A stretch of DNA of 64,000 nt from assembly GCA_965221575.1 (NCBI GenBank), contig CBDCSM010000012.1, positions 558,001-622,000 on the forward strand, in the 5' to 3' direction. Position numbers and translations under genes: made by a program. This document shows positions 55,242-63,817 of the stretch, in pieces. Under the pieces are notes generated by a model, which saw nothing but the letters and a program-made list of their open reading frames with translations, ran no database searches and was not told the DNA's origin. Position 1 is the stretch's first letter. Each line of letters opens with the position of its first letter. This DNA is from JAPPHA01 sp965221575 (lineage in GTDB: Bacteria; Pseudomonadota; Alphaproteobacteria; Rhodobacterales; Rhodobacteraceae).

Positions 55242-55745
55242 ATGAGTGGGAACGTCATCAATATCGAAAAGGTTGAAGGATTCCAGAGAGTTCCAGAGGG
55301 CTCAAAGAAGTTTGGCGCCACGATTGCACCGATCGCCGATCGGGTCGGACTAAGTGGTCTTGGATGTATGTTGTTGACTGTCGAGCCTGGTCGTCGGGCG
55401 TTTCCCTACCACAATCATGTCGGAAACGACGAAATGTTCGTGATTCTTGAAGGGCAGGGTACGTATCGACTTGGTAAGTCCGAGTTTACCGTAAAATCAG
55501 GTGACATTTGCGGCGCGCCTCGGGGAGGTCAAGAAACTGCGCATCAACTTATCAATACCGGTGATGCGCCGTTGAAGTATCTTGCGATCTCCACACGCAA
55601 CGATCCAGATGTCGTCGAGTATCCGGACAGCGGAAAGTTCGCTGCGATTGCCGTTTTCCCCGGGTCTGATTTCATGAACGCTCATCTGAGATTCGTGGGG
55701 CGCACGTCAAGCCAGGTCGATTATTTCGACGGTGAAGACATGTAG
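55242..55745 (+). CDS. Cupin-domain protein
   Basis: A 167-residue cupin. Motif 1 is 'FPYHNHVGNDEMFVILEGQG' (two His, Glu) and motif 2 'VKSGDICGAPRGGQETAHQL'; the second metal His is in 'TAHQLIN'. Proteins of this form are often annotated as mannose-6-phosphate-isomerase-like cupins, without proven activity. The ATG at 55242 follows AGAGGA by seven bases; a longer open frame from 55191 lacks a ribosome site. It is isolated from operon partners. Confidence 0.85.
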   Translation: MSGNVINIEKVEGFQRVPEGSKKFGATIAPIADRVGLSGLGCMLLTVEPGRRAFPYHNHVGNDEMFVILEGQGTYRLGKSEFTVKSGDICGAPRGGQETAHQLINTGDAPLKYLAISTRNDPDVVEYPDSGKFAAIAVFPGSDFMNAHLRFVGRTSSQVDYFDGEDM

Positions 55746-56986
55746 TGGCGGTGCGACGCGAGTGTCGCGAAGGTTGGGAATGGGACATGTGGGTTTTTGG
55801 AAGATTGCATTCCGAGTCGTGCCATTGCGTGTTGTACCTTGCGCCTTGCGGCTTCTGAAAAGGAAGGCGTGGCAGGTAGGAACCCGCATGGTTGCGCAAT
55901 GCCCGGAAACTATTGATTGCGCAGACCTGCGGCTTGGCCAAGATTGAAGCGCAGACTTGAACATCAGAGGTCGGGTGCGTTCAGGGCTCGTCATGCATTT
56001 CAGATGACGTCATCTTCGATTTCAACCGGCCCGATAGCGTGTTTCGGGGTCACGACAACAGCAGCTGGTGATGGCTTAAGCGCGTTGTCAGCTCGCCGAG
56101 TATTGGTGCTCTTCAGCGTTGAGGCGGCATAGACGTGGGCTTGTTTTGGCGGATCAGGCTCAGAGTTGCATGTCGAACACAAGTTGAGATATTTTTCTCA
56201 TTATATTGAAAAATAAATGATTTTACGTTTCAGACACAAACAATGGAAATTTATTTAACATAATATACATTATCGGATTCAATTGTGTCGGTGCTTTCCG
56301 GTGTTCGCGCATCAACGGAAACCACCTGTCCTGCCGTTGGTCGTGCGGTGCGTAGGCCTGCCCGTCTCCAATGAACGCTAATCACGGCGGTCCGCCTTTT
56401 GGCGTCCGGCGCCAGGTTGTCGACACCCAGGGCATCCAATGCGGATGATGCGTGAGAATACGTGGCCAAGGAAGCGACCCGCGCGCGCGACCTCAGATTG
56501 TCACTTGTTGCCGGACGTTGCTGTGCCTCGACCCGACGGCGTGAGTCCAGTTCCCTGGATGAAGGAAATTGCCCCTGACCGGGCAAGCTTGAGACGTAAT
56601 CGCTTGCCCCTGCGGGTGCTGCCGCTTCCGCCTTCCCGACCGCTTGGGAGCCCACGACAAATGCGCCGACAACCTCGCTGTTAAACGTGCCGAATTCGGC
56701 TTTGCTGAGCCCATTGCGAAGAGTTCCGATCTGCACGCAGGCCCGTGATCGAGTATTCGCAACAGGATTCCCGGGATGATCGTCGAAGCTGTCTTTATGG
56801 CGATGTGCAGCGTCCTAATGTTTTGACAGGGAGAAATCCAGCGTATAAATTCTTGCCGATGTGCAACGGTGATGGCGTCGCCGGTTTCGTATGTACACCG
56901 CCGTCGGAATTCTGAAACGACGGAACTGTCCTGCACGCCCGGATGTAACCGCAAGAGGTCATGAGTGACCCGGGCTTGGAGCAACA
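55746..56986. other. Long gene-poor region with an AT-rich core
   Basis: About 1.24 kb. The segment around 56180-56285 is strikingly AT-rich against its surroundings ('TTATATTGAAAAATAAATGA' type sequence). A minus-strand frame at 56251-56736 (161 codons, GTG start, 'SEVVGAFVVGSQAVGKAEAA') and another at 56000-56182 with a 'CSTC' start are open, but neither has a ribosome site or known family. They are possible unrecognised genes at low confidence. Confidence 0.4.
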
Positions 56987-58198
56987 GTGGCTGCGAGAGA
57001 ACGTCCATCCAGTTTTTTTTTCAGAAACGGCGAAAAGACCAAACTGCCCTTCTCGAGGCTTGAGTACCAACGACGCCTCACAAAGCTCCGCAAGACCATG
57101 AATGAGCGGAACATACCGGCAGTTCTTATAACCTCGATGCACAACACTGCGTATTTTTCCGGATTTCTCTATTGTTCATTCGGCCGTCCCTACGGCTGCG
57201 TGATCACGGAAAAAGACTGCACGACAGTTTCTGCGAACATCGACGGCGGTCAACCGTGGCGCCGATCACTGGCAGAAAACGTGGTCTATACCGACTGGCG
57301 ACAGGACAATTTCTGGCGGGCAGTTGCGGAACTCGTCGGACCTGCGAGGCGGGTCGGTATTGAGTGCGATCACCTCACGGTCACAATGCTGCGAAAAGCC
57401 GAAAGGTTTCTGCCGGGCATTGAATTCGAGGACATATCCGCGGACACGATGGCTGCCAGGATGATGAAGTCGCCGGAGGAAATCGCCCTGATCCGGGACG
57501 GTGCACGCGTGGCCGACATCGGTGGCGAAGCATGCCGCGCCGAGATTCGCGCGGACGTGCGGGAGTTGGACGTCGCCGCTGCAGGTCGCGATGCGATGGA
57601 ACGCGAGATCGCAAGGTCATATCCGGAGAGCGAATTCCGGGACACATGGGTCTGGTTCCAGTCCGGATTGAACACTGATGGGGCGCACAACCCGCTGACA
57701 GCTCGCCGATTGAGGACTGGAGACATCCTCAGCATGAACTGTTTTCCGATGATATCGGGGTACTATACGGCTCTGGAGAGAACGCTTTTCCTGGGTGAAC
57801 CCGACGATTCCACGCTTCGCATCTGGCAAACAAACGTTGCGGCGCACGGACTGGGATTGTCGCTCATCCGTCCCGGCATTTCATGCGGCGAGATTTGTGC
57901 GGAAATCAACCGTTTCCTCGAAAGTGAGAACTTGCTGGAATTTCGATCATTCGGTTATGGGCATTCCTTCGGAATCCTCTCCCACTACTATGGAAGAGAG
58001 GCCGGCCTTGAGTTGAGGGAGGACATTGGCACTGTTTTGGAACCCGGCATGGTCGTTTCAATGGAACCGATGCTCACGATTCCTGAGGAAATGCCGGGTG
58101 CCGGTGGTTACCGTGAGCACGATGTCCTGCTCGTGACCGAGGATGGTTCCGAAAACCTCACGGGATTTCCATATGGACCCGACGCCAACATAATCTGA
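56987..58198 (+). CDS. Creatinase (creatine amidinohydrolase)
   Basis: Creatinase hydrolyses creatine to sarcosine and urea. The 403-residue product follows the Pseudomonas enzyme closely from end to end: 'FLYCSFGRPYGCVIT', 'ANIDGGQPWRR', 'FQSGLNTDGAHNPLT' (catalytic His, here H234; H232 in P. putida from memory), 'YRSFGYGHSFG'-like 'FRSFGYGHSFGILSHYYGRE' and 'PGAGGYREHDVLLV'. It has the peptidase M24 'pita-bread' fold without metal. GTG start at 56987 follows GGAG by six bases. No creatininase, sarcosine oxidase or urease genes are in view. Confidence 0.92.
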   Translation: MAARERPSSFFFRNGEKTKLPFSRLEYQRRLTKLRKTMNERNIPAVLITSMHNTAYFSGFLYCSFGRPYGCVITEKDCTTVSANIDGGQPWRRSLAENVVYTDWRQDNFWRAVAELVGPARRVGIECDHLTVTMLRKAERFLPGIEFEDISADTMAARMMKSPEEIALIRDGARVADIGGEACRAEIRADVRELDVAAAGRDAMEREIARSYPESEFRDTWVWFQSGLNTDGAHNPLTARRLRTGDILSMNCFPMISGYYTALERTLFLGEPDDSTLRIWQTNVAAHGLGLSLIRPGISCGEICAEINRFLESENLLEFRSFGYGHSFGILSHYYGREAGLELREDIGTVLEPGMVVSMEPMLTIPEEMPGAGGYREHDVLLVTEDGSENLTGFPYGPDANII

Positions 58199-58675
58199 TC
58201 TCGGTGACTCCCGTTTTGATCCTCAATCCATCGCACGAGTTGCGCAAGCAATTTCAAATGTTCCGGCGCCGAACGGCGTGGCGGAATCGATCCATGACCG
58301 GGACTTCGGATTGAAACGGAGCACTGATCCCACCATTTTTGCACGGGACTTGAACACATTTTTTCTTGGACACGACCAACCGAATTCAAGAGAGCCAATT
58401 CACTTTGGATTCGCTTGCCTCTATTCAAGGCCAAGCGCAAACATCGCACAGGACCGGATCCGGTGTTGGCCGTTTCCGAAGATTCCTGTCCTGTTGTAAA
58501 GCGCTTCGTGGCGGACGCTCGCAAGTAGAGCCAGAAACCTGGAATATGAAAAACGCATCATTTCAAATGATCAGGTCCGAAAGGTTCTGTATCGACTGCC
58601 TGGTAGGGCTGGACCCCTGCCCGACCGGCCTGGAGCGCTGGCCTACCGGCAATAGAATTTCGAAACCGATTGAGC
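58199..58675. other. Gene-free spacer between creatinase and P450
   Basis: About 480 bases without a defensible gene. I see no terminator with a T-run after creatinase. Confidence 0.4.
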
Positions 58676-59905
58676 ATGATTGATACAAATTCCCGAAACG
58701 AGGAAATGGTGCCGGAAACGGGATTGCCGTTCCTGGATTTGGCGTCGCCGCGGTTTTCGACCCGGTCTGACGAAGTCCGGCGGGCTCGACGCGCAGCATG
58801 GTGCGCGCGGACGCCTTACGGCCTCGCCGTACTGCGACATCGGGAAGCCGGGGAACTCCTCAGGGACCGGCGTGTCCGCCAGGGCAGTTACGCGTGGCCG
58901 GAGTCAAACGGCCTCTCGGGCAGTTTCGCGGAGTTCTGGGGGCGGAGCGTCATCGCTCAGGAAGGCAAGAGGCACAAGTCGCTTCGAACGATCACTTCTG
59001 CCGCCTTATCGGCGGAATTCGTTGAGTCGCTAAAACCGGCATTCAGCGAGATCGCCCGCGACATCATTTCCGGAATATCCAACAACGATAGCTGTGAGTT
59101 CATGCAGGACTTCGCCAATCCGTTTGCATCACGGGCCATGTGTTTGCTTCTCGGCCTTCCAGAAAGCACCTGGCCATCGATTGCGAGGGATGCGGCAAGT
59201 CTTGGCCTTGCAATGGGAGTCAATTGCAAGGCTCACGCGCCGGCAATCAACTCGGCGCATGATCGCCTGGAAAAACTGGCCTGCGATGTTGTCTTGGAAG
59301 CCCGGACCGATCACGATTCTCACAATCTGGTTTCCCGGTACGTATCGCAGTGGGATGACCAAGGTTCGATCGACGACAGCGACCTGATTGACCTGGTCGT
59401 CATCACGATTTTTGGTGGCGTTGACACAACCAGGTCGCAGCTCGGGAATTCAATGGCGTTGTTCGCAGAACATCCCGAGCAATGGCGATTGCTTTGCCAA
59501 AACCCTGATCTTGCTGCGAATGCTGTTGAAGAGTCCATTCGTGCGTTTCCGACCACGACTTGGGTTACCCGTGAAGCGCTTGTCGATTTTACGTTCAGGG
59601 GTCATGAAATCCGCAAGGGTCAAACCCTTCACATCCTGGTTCACTCCACATCGAGAGATCCGGAGATCTGCAGTGATCAGTCATTTGACATCACATCTCC
59701 ACGAAAGTCACATTTCGGATTTGGCGGGGGCGCACATCACTGCCTGGGTCACCTGGTCGCGAGAACTGACATCACGTGTGCAATGGTTGAACTTTCCCGT
59801 ACCTTCGAATCGATTTCGTTGGCAAATGATCCTCGCTGGCTTCCAGACAGCGGAAACACGGGCCCGATTTCGCTTCCACTTTTGTTGTCCCACGAAGTGC
59901 CCTGA
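58676..59905 (+). CDS. Cytochrome P450
   Basis: A soluble bacterial P450 monooxygenase of 409 residues, using electrons from a ferredoxin pair. The heme-thiolate loop is 'FGFGGGAHHCLGHLVARTDI' (Cys356), the oxygen-binding I-helix is 'ITIFGGVDTTRSQLG', and the K-helix ExxR is 'AVEESIRAF'. The usual acid-alcohol pair of the I-helix appears as Asp-Thr. The substrate is unknown. ATG at 58676 (a TTG two codons earlier is in frame). No ferredoxin or reductase gene lies nearby. Confidence 0.92.
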   Translation: MIDTNSRNEEMVPETGLPFLDLASPRFSTRSDEVRRARRAAWCARTPYGLAVLRHREAGELLRDRRVRQGSYAWPESNGLSGSFAEFWGRSVIAQEGKRHKSLRTITSAALSAEFVESLKPAFSEIARDIISGISNNDSCEFMQDFANPFASRAMCLLLGLPESTWPSIARDAASLGLAMGVNCKAHAPAINSAHDRLEKLACDVVLEARTDHDSHNLVSRYVSQWDDQGSIDDSDLIDLVVITIFGGVDTTRSQLGNSMALFAEHPEQWRLLCQNPDLAANAVEESIRAFPTTTWVTREALVDFTFRGHEIRKGQTLHILVHSTSRDPEICSDQSFDITSPRKSHFGFGGGAHHCLGHLVARTDITCAMVELSRTFESISLANDPRWLPDSGNTGPISLPLLLSHEVP

Positions 59906-60001
59906 CCCGCAGAAAGTCGGAACCCTTGTTCGCGGCCGAGATCACGTGATATCCGATTCGCGACTCAAGCAACTGAACTACAGGGGCTTGATGACGTGGT
60001 G

Positions 60002-60036
60002 ACTGCTCCCCGCCCTGAAGGACGGGACTTTACGGC
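60002..60036 (+). repeat. Hairpin resembling an IS200/IS605 right end
   Basis: Reads CTCCCCGCCCTGAAGGACGG followed by GACTTTACGGCGC. Imperfect stem-loops of this composition (CCCGCC, short loop, GGACGGG) mark the right ends of IS200/IS605 elements. No tnpA or tnpB is adjacent, so if the match is right, this is a relic. The identification is from memory. Confidence 0.35.
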
Positions 60037-60046
60037 GCATCTGAAA

Positions 60047-60334
60047 ATGGAATGCACAAGAATGAAGCAAGAGAGGGAAAACCTCGTACGTGAAGCCGCG
60101 AAACGGGGCAAGTACGCTCCCCTCTATAATCACCTATCTTCGAAGGCCGGACGCGACTGGAAAGTTTTGTTCGGCGAGATCGAAAACATTCTGGGATTCG
60201 ATCTACCGCAATCGGCTCGTCTCTATCGGACCTGGTGGGCAAACCAAACGCGCGGCGGGAGCCACAGCCATGCTCTCGCGTGGCAGGCGGCGGGATGGAA
60301 AACCAAGCAAGTCGACCTCGAAGCCGAAACGTAA
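60047..60334 (+). CDS. Small conserved protein (DUF7662-like), end defined by IS66 insertion
   Basis: About 95 residues. The conserved core is 'KYAPLYNHLSSKAGRDWKVL', 'FGEIENILGFDLPQSARLYR' then 'TWWAN' and 'HALAWQAAGWKTKQVDLEAE'. This matches a widespread small family of unknown function (which I recall as DUF7662) with the pattern LPxSARxxRxWWAN followed by W-x-x-AGW. Its stop codon lies within the left inverted repeat of the IS66-type element. Family members usually continue a few residues further, so the original C-terminus was probably cut. The start is uncertain (GTG 59996, ATG 60047, ATG 60062). Confidence 0.7.
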   Translation: MECTRMKQERENLVREAAKRGKYAPLYNHLSSKAGRDWKVLFGEIENILGFDLPQSARLYRTWWANQTRGGSHSHALAWQAAGWKTKQVDLEAET

Positions 60335-62400
60335 TAGGGGCAACTTTCCGGGAATTGGTGTGTCTTTGAGCCGTGTTCCTGTGTCTGCCGCGTGAAGTTT
60401 CTTCCCGTGCATTCCGAGATCCTGATCTTTTCATCCAACGCTTTCCGAGAGGGGTAATTTCAGGGATTCCCCCCCGAATCGTTATGTGATTCAAGAGGGT
60501 ATGGATGATTCGGAAACCACAGGTCACCACGCCGACGCCGGCCATGCAGCGCTGAGGGCGGACCTCTCGGCCATTCGGGCCTTGCTCGCCGAGAGGAACG
60601 CGCAATTCAGCGATCTTGTCGGTCAACTCTCCGAGAGAGACGCTCAACTCGACGACCGCGCCGCTCAACTTGCCGAGAGGGATGCACAGCTCGCCGAACA
60701 GGCCGAATTGATCCGGGACCTTCAGGACGAGATCAGGCGGCTGAAGAAGCTCCCGCGCCGTCCGGACCTGAAGCCGAGCGGCCTTGGCGCATCGGGGGGC
60801 GGAGACACGGACGGTCCGTCATCGGGCTCCTCCGGGTCCGGCCGGTCGGGGAAGGACGGCAAGGATCGCAGGAAAGGCCGCGGCCCGCGGCGCCGGCTTC
60901 CGCACCTGCACCGTCGTGAAGAGACGGTGGGTCTGGAGGGCGTGCCCGCGGGCGCGGTGCACAAGGGCTACCAGGACCACACGGTTCGCGACATCGTGTT
61001 TTACGGCGAGGAGGTCACCTACCGCTGCGAGGTCTGGCAGTTCCCCGATGGCTCCCGGCATGTGGCGCCGCTGCCCTCCGGGGTGGCGACGGGACGCGAG
61101 CAGTACGGCCCCGGCGTCAAGGCCCTGGTGATCATGCTGTATCACCAGTGCCAGTCGACGGTTGGGCGGATTGCGGCGATGCTGAACGCGGTTGGCCTGG
61201 ACATCTCTGCGCGGCAGGTGGGGCGGTTCCTGAATGAGGACGCCGGAGGCATCGTTGAGGAGCAGCAGGAGGTGCTGCGGGCCGGCATGGAGACGGCGGT
61301 GTGGTTCAACGTCGACGACACCGGCGCCCGCCACAAGGCCGAGAACGGCTATTGCACGGCGGTTGGCAATGATTTCTTCACGCATTTCCGGTCCACCGGC
61401 TCGAAGAGCCGCCTCGACTTCCTTGAGCACCTCTGTGCGGGGGAGGAGACGTACACCATCAACGACGCCGCACTCGACTACATGCGGACAAGGAAGCTGT
61501 CGGAGAAATGCATCGCGCTTCTCGCCGCCCACGGGCAGCGGCGCTTCGGTGACGGCGATGAGTGGCGGGCCCATCTGGAGGTGCTGGGCATCGCCGGGAC
61601 GAAAGGCCCGGCGACGATCGCCACGGAGGGCGCGCTCTGGGGGACGATCTGCGATGGCGGGCGCATAGCCGGAACCGTGATCCTGAGCGACGATGCCGGG
61701 CAGTTCAATGTCGGCGACCTCCATGCCCTGTGCTGGATTCACGCTGAACGGAATATTCGCAAGCTGGACGGAAGCACCCCGTACCAGCATGAACGGGTCG
61801 ATGGGGTGCTCGACAGGGTCTGGAAGCTCTACCGCAGTCTTGGCCGCTACCGGAAGCGTCCCACCGCGTTGCGCAAGCGTGTCATGGAGAAGCGGTTCGA
61901 CCAGTTCTTCGGCACCATCACCGGTTACGCCAGCCTCGACCGGTTGATCGAGCGGCTGAGGAAGAACAAGGACGAGCTTCTGCGCGTGCTCGACCATCCG
62001 GAGACACCGCTGCACACGAACCAGATCGAGAACGACGTTCGCTCCCACGTCACCCGGCGCAAGGTCTCGTTCGGAACCCGGAGCGAGGCCGGGCGTGCGG
62101 CACGGGACGGCTATCTCGGGGCGTTGAAGACCTGCAACAAGCTCCGCGTGTCGTTCTGGGACTATGTGAGGAACCGTCTTGGCGTTGCCGGTGCTCCCGA
62201 AGTGCCGAGGCTCGCCGACCTCATCAGGCAGCGCGCCGCGACCTGACACTCCCCGACCCGACACCGTCGGAGCGCATCCGGAAATCATCCGGTCCGGAGA
62301 ACTCGCCGGTACCGCCCGTCGAAGCCAATCTTGACCTCCAGGAGGTGCCCGAACACGACGTCAGGGTCAGCAGCGATTCCCGGAAAGTTGCCCCTATTAC
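60331..62400 (+). mobile_element. IS66-family element (single-transposase type)
   Basis: A 2070-base element with perfect inverted repeats of about 25 bases: GTAATAGGGGCAACTTTCCG onward at 60331 and the reverse complement ending at 62400. The GTAA end is usual for IS66. Only one transposase frame is present, without the small tnpA/tnpB genes, which fits the ISBst12-like subgroup. The eight bases outside the two ends differ (GCCGAAAC and GATCCTGT), so no target duplication survives. Confidence 0.85.
60486..62246 (+). CDS. IS66-family transposase
   Basis: A 586-residue transposase. The N-terminal quarter is coiled coil with repeated 'LAERDAQL'-type heptads (about 20-75), then a Gly/Ser-rich basic linker ('SSGSSGSGRSGKDGKDRRKG'), and the catalytic IS66 domain: 'VWFNVDDTGARHKAENGYC', 'ILSDDAGQFNVGDLHALCWI' with 'HAERN', and 'HTNQIENDVRSHVTRRKVSF'. 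The frame is intact. The GTG at 60486 lacks a clear ribosome site; ATG at 60501 is the alternative. Confidence 0.92.
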   Translation: MIQEGMDDSETTGHHADAGHAALRADLSAIRALLAERNAQFSDLVGQLSERDAQLDDRAAQLAERDAQLAEQAELIRDLQDEIRRLKKLPRRPDLKPSGLGASGGGDTDGPSSGSSGSGRSGKDGKDRRKGRGPRRRLPHLHRREETVGLEGVPAGAVHKGYQDHTVRDIVFYGEEVTYRCEVWQFPDGSRHVAPLPSGVATGREQYGPGVKALVIMLYHQCQSTVGRIAAMLNAVGLDISARQVGRFLNEDAGGIVEEQQEVLRAGMETAVWFNVDDTGARHKAENGYCTAVGNDFFTHFRSTGSKSRLDFLEHLCAGEETYTINDAALDYMRTRKLSEKCIALLAAHGQRRFGDGDEWRAHLEVLGIAGTKGPATIATEGALWGTICDGGRIAGTVILSDDAGQFNVGDLHALCWIHAERNIRKLDGSTPYQHERVDGVLDRVWKLYRSLGRYRKRPTALRKRVMEKRFDQFFGTITGYASLDRLIERLRKNKDELLRVLDHPETPLHTNQIENDVRSHVTRRKVSFGTRSEAGRAARDGYLGALKTCNKLRVSFWDYVRNRLGVAGAPEVPRLADLIRQRAAT

Positions 62401-62432
62401 GATCCTGTCTCCCTCTTGTGGAAGACAGGATC
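62401..62432. repeat. 10-base inverted repeat abutting the IS66 right end
   Basis: GATCCTGTCT at 62401-62410 and AGACAGGATC at 62423-62432, with a 12-base loop, begin exactly where the IS66-type element stops. No T-run follows. This may be a preferred insertion structure or the edge of another element. Confidence 0.5.
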
Positions 62433-62799
62433 ATGCCATGACGGGGGAACAGCAAAAATTATGTTGCGGTGTGGCGATCCCTCACTTGCCCGAAACTCCG
62501 GTTTCCGCGCTCCATGACAGGTTCTCCCGCGCGTTTGGAGTATCAGGAGAAGTCGCGATTGCGGTGTCATCCGGGGATGTCATGGCGCAGCCGAAGTCCC
62601 GGCGCGTGTTCAGTCACGGGTTGGCCGGGTTGGCCGGACAGAAGGGGGCAGACAGAAGAGGCCCTAACCCGGCGGTGTACTCATCGCCGGAGATCCAGCC
62701 ATCGAATACGGGCAGCGTCCAAAACAAAATGTTGCGGAGAAGCCAACGATGCCACTGTTTAACCGGACACTTTTGAGCCACCGCAACAAAAAAAACGAC
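62433..62799. other. Gene-free stretch right of the IS66 element
   Basis: About 370 bases with no recognisable protein. The right part merges into the truncated transposase remnant. Confidence 0.4.
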
Positions 62800-63057
62800 C
62801 GCAACATAGAAATCCCAAATCGCCTTGGCAATGAAGGCGCGCGACAGGGCCCGACGACTCTGCTGCGGCCGTCCGGGGCCACGCCAGTACGTATCGACGA
62901 AGCGCTCGACCTCGACCAGGTCGAGGACCTAGACCAGGTGTTTGTGCTTCTCCTTGAGGGGTCCGACTTCTTCGGCGAGACCAGGAAAAAGATCCCCTTG
63001 AAACCGGGTCCAGAGATTGGATATGGTCTGTACCAGAGCCATCGGGGCCGCCTCCAT
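62800..63057 (-). pseudogene. Truncated IS5/IS1182-like transposase, N-terminal part
   Basis: From an ATG at 63057 (or 63042) the minus strand reads 'MALVQTISNLWTRFQGDLFP', 'GLAEEVGPLKEKHKHLV', an in-frame stop (62929-62931), then 'VLDLVEVERFVDTYWRGPGR' and 'RRALSRAFIAKAIWDF'. This is the N-terminal helical region of DDE transposases of the IS5/IS1182 kind. The catalytic domain is absent; after about 62800 the sequence is unrelated. A dead fragment. Confidence 0.65.
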
Positions 63058-63419
63058 AGGTAGTGTTTTGGACAACTACACTATACCTTGTGGCAGCCCC
63101 GATCGCCAGGATCACCTGAACAGAATCGTCGAATTCAGGCGAAAAATCGCGTCTTCAGCGGGTTTTGCAAGAGGCTCGCTGGAATATATTTTAATGTAAC
63201 TACTCGCCCCCCTCTTGCCTTCTAGTTTTCTATCGCCGGGTATTCGAGTCCCGGAATTTCTTTCACCGGAGCTTGAAGAGGAGCTTTTCCTTTCGGTTTG
63301 TCCTGCCGGTGTCCTGACTGTCTTCGGCGCGTGGGTTCTGCCGGGCGTTTCGGTCGACGGGTTTTTCGCTTGGCATTGTAGCAACGACACTCTACGTTCC
63401 ATCCCGAACGGGCGAATCA
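63058..63419. other. Gene-free stretch before the methyltransferase
   Basis: About 360 bases; AT-rich around 63160-63200. No recognisable gene. Confidence 0.4.
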
Positions 63420-63817
63420 GTGAGGGATGTATCGGTGGGCTCGTGGTTCGGCTCCAAGGCGACAACAGGGCTTTGCCAGGCGATCATCGCCTTGCAGCCC
63501 CGTCATCAGACATATCTGGAGACGCATCTTGGGGGCGGCGCCATCATGAAGCGCAAGCCGCCTGCGTTGCGCAGCATCGGCATCGACCTCAACGCCCGGG
63601 CGATCCGGAACTTCAGTTGCGCCTATGAGGTCGAACTGGTTCACGGGTGCTGCCATAGGTTCCTGGCCGCGTTCCCGTTCGAGGGTTCCGAACTGGTCTA
63701 CAGCGATCCGCCCTATCTGCACAGCGTCCGGAGATCGGAGCGCCGGTACCGTCATGATTACGCGGAAGCCGACCATGAGGAACTTCTCGCCTTGCTCAGG
63801 GGGCTGCCCTGTTCGGG
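63420..63817 (+). pseudogene. D12-class N6-adenine DNA methyltransferase, interrupted
   Basis: The frame gives 'GSWFGSKATTGLCQAIIALQ' (SAM-binding FxGxK region), 'YLETHLGGGAIMKRKPPALR', 'SIGIDLNARAIRNF', 'VELVHGCCHRFLAAFPF' and the catalytic motif IV 'ELVYSDPPYLHSVRRSERRY', then 'HEELLALLRGLPC'. This is the first half to two-thirds of a D12 (Dam-like, phage or mobile-element type) adenine methylase. After the cysteine the family sequence ends and unrelated, intron-like DNA begins. The GTG at 63420 is the earliest plausible start; GTG 63435 is another. It has no restriction partner in view. Confidence 0.75.

Noticed and set aside
60819..62288. 489-codon minus-strand frame opposite the IS66 transposase
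   Set aside because: Antisense shadow created by high GC at third codon positions; the plus frame carries clear IS66 motifs.
62401..62432. Inverted repeat as a transcription terminator
   Set aside because: No T-run on either side, and no gene ends there apart from the IS66 element itself.
63112..63465. 117-codon minus-strand frame
   Set aside because: Serine/arginine-rich, overlaps the start of the methyltransferase in antisense, and has no recognisable motif.
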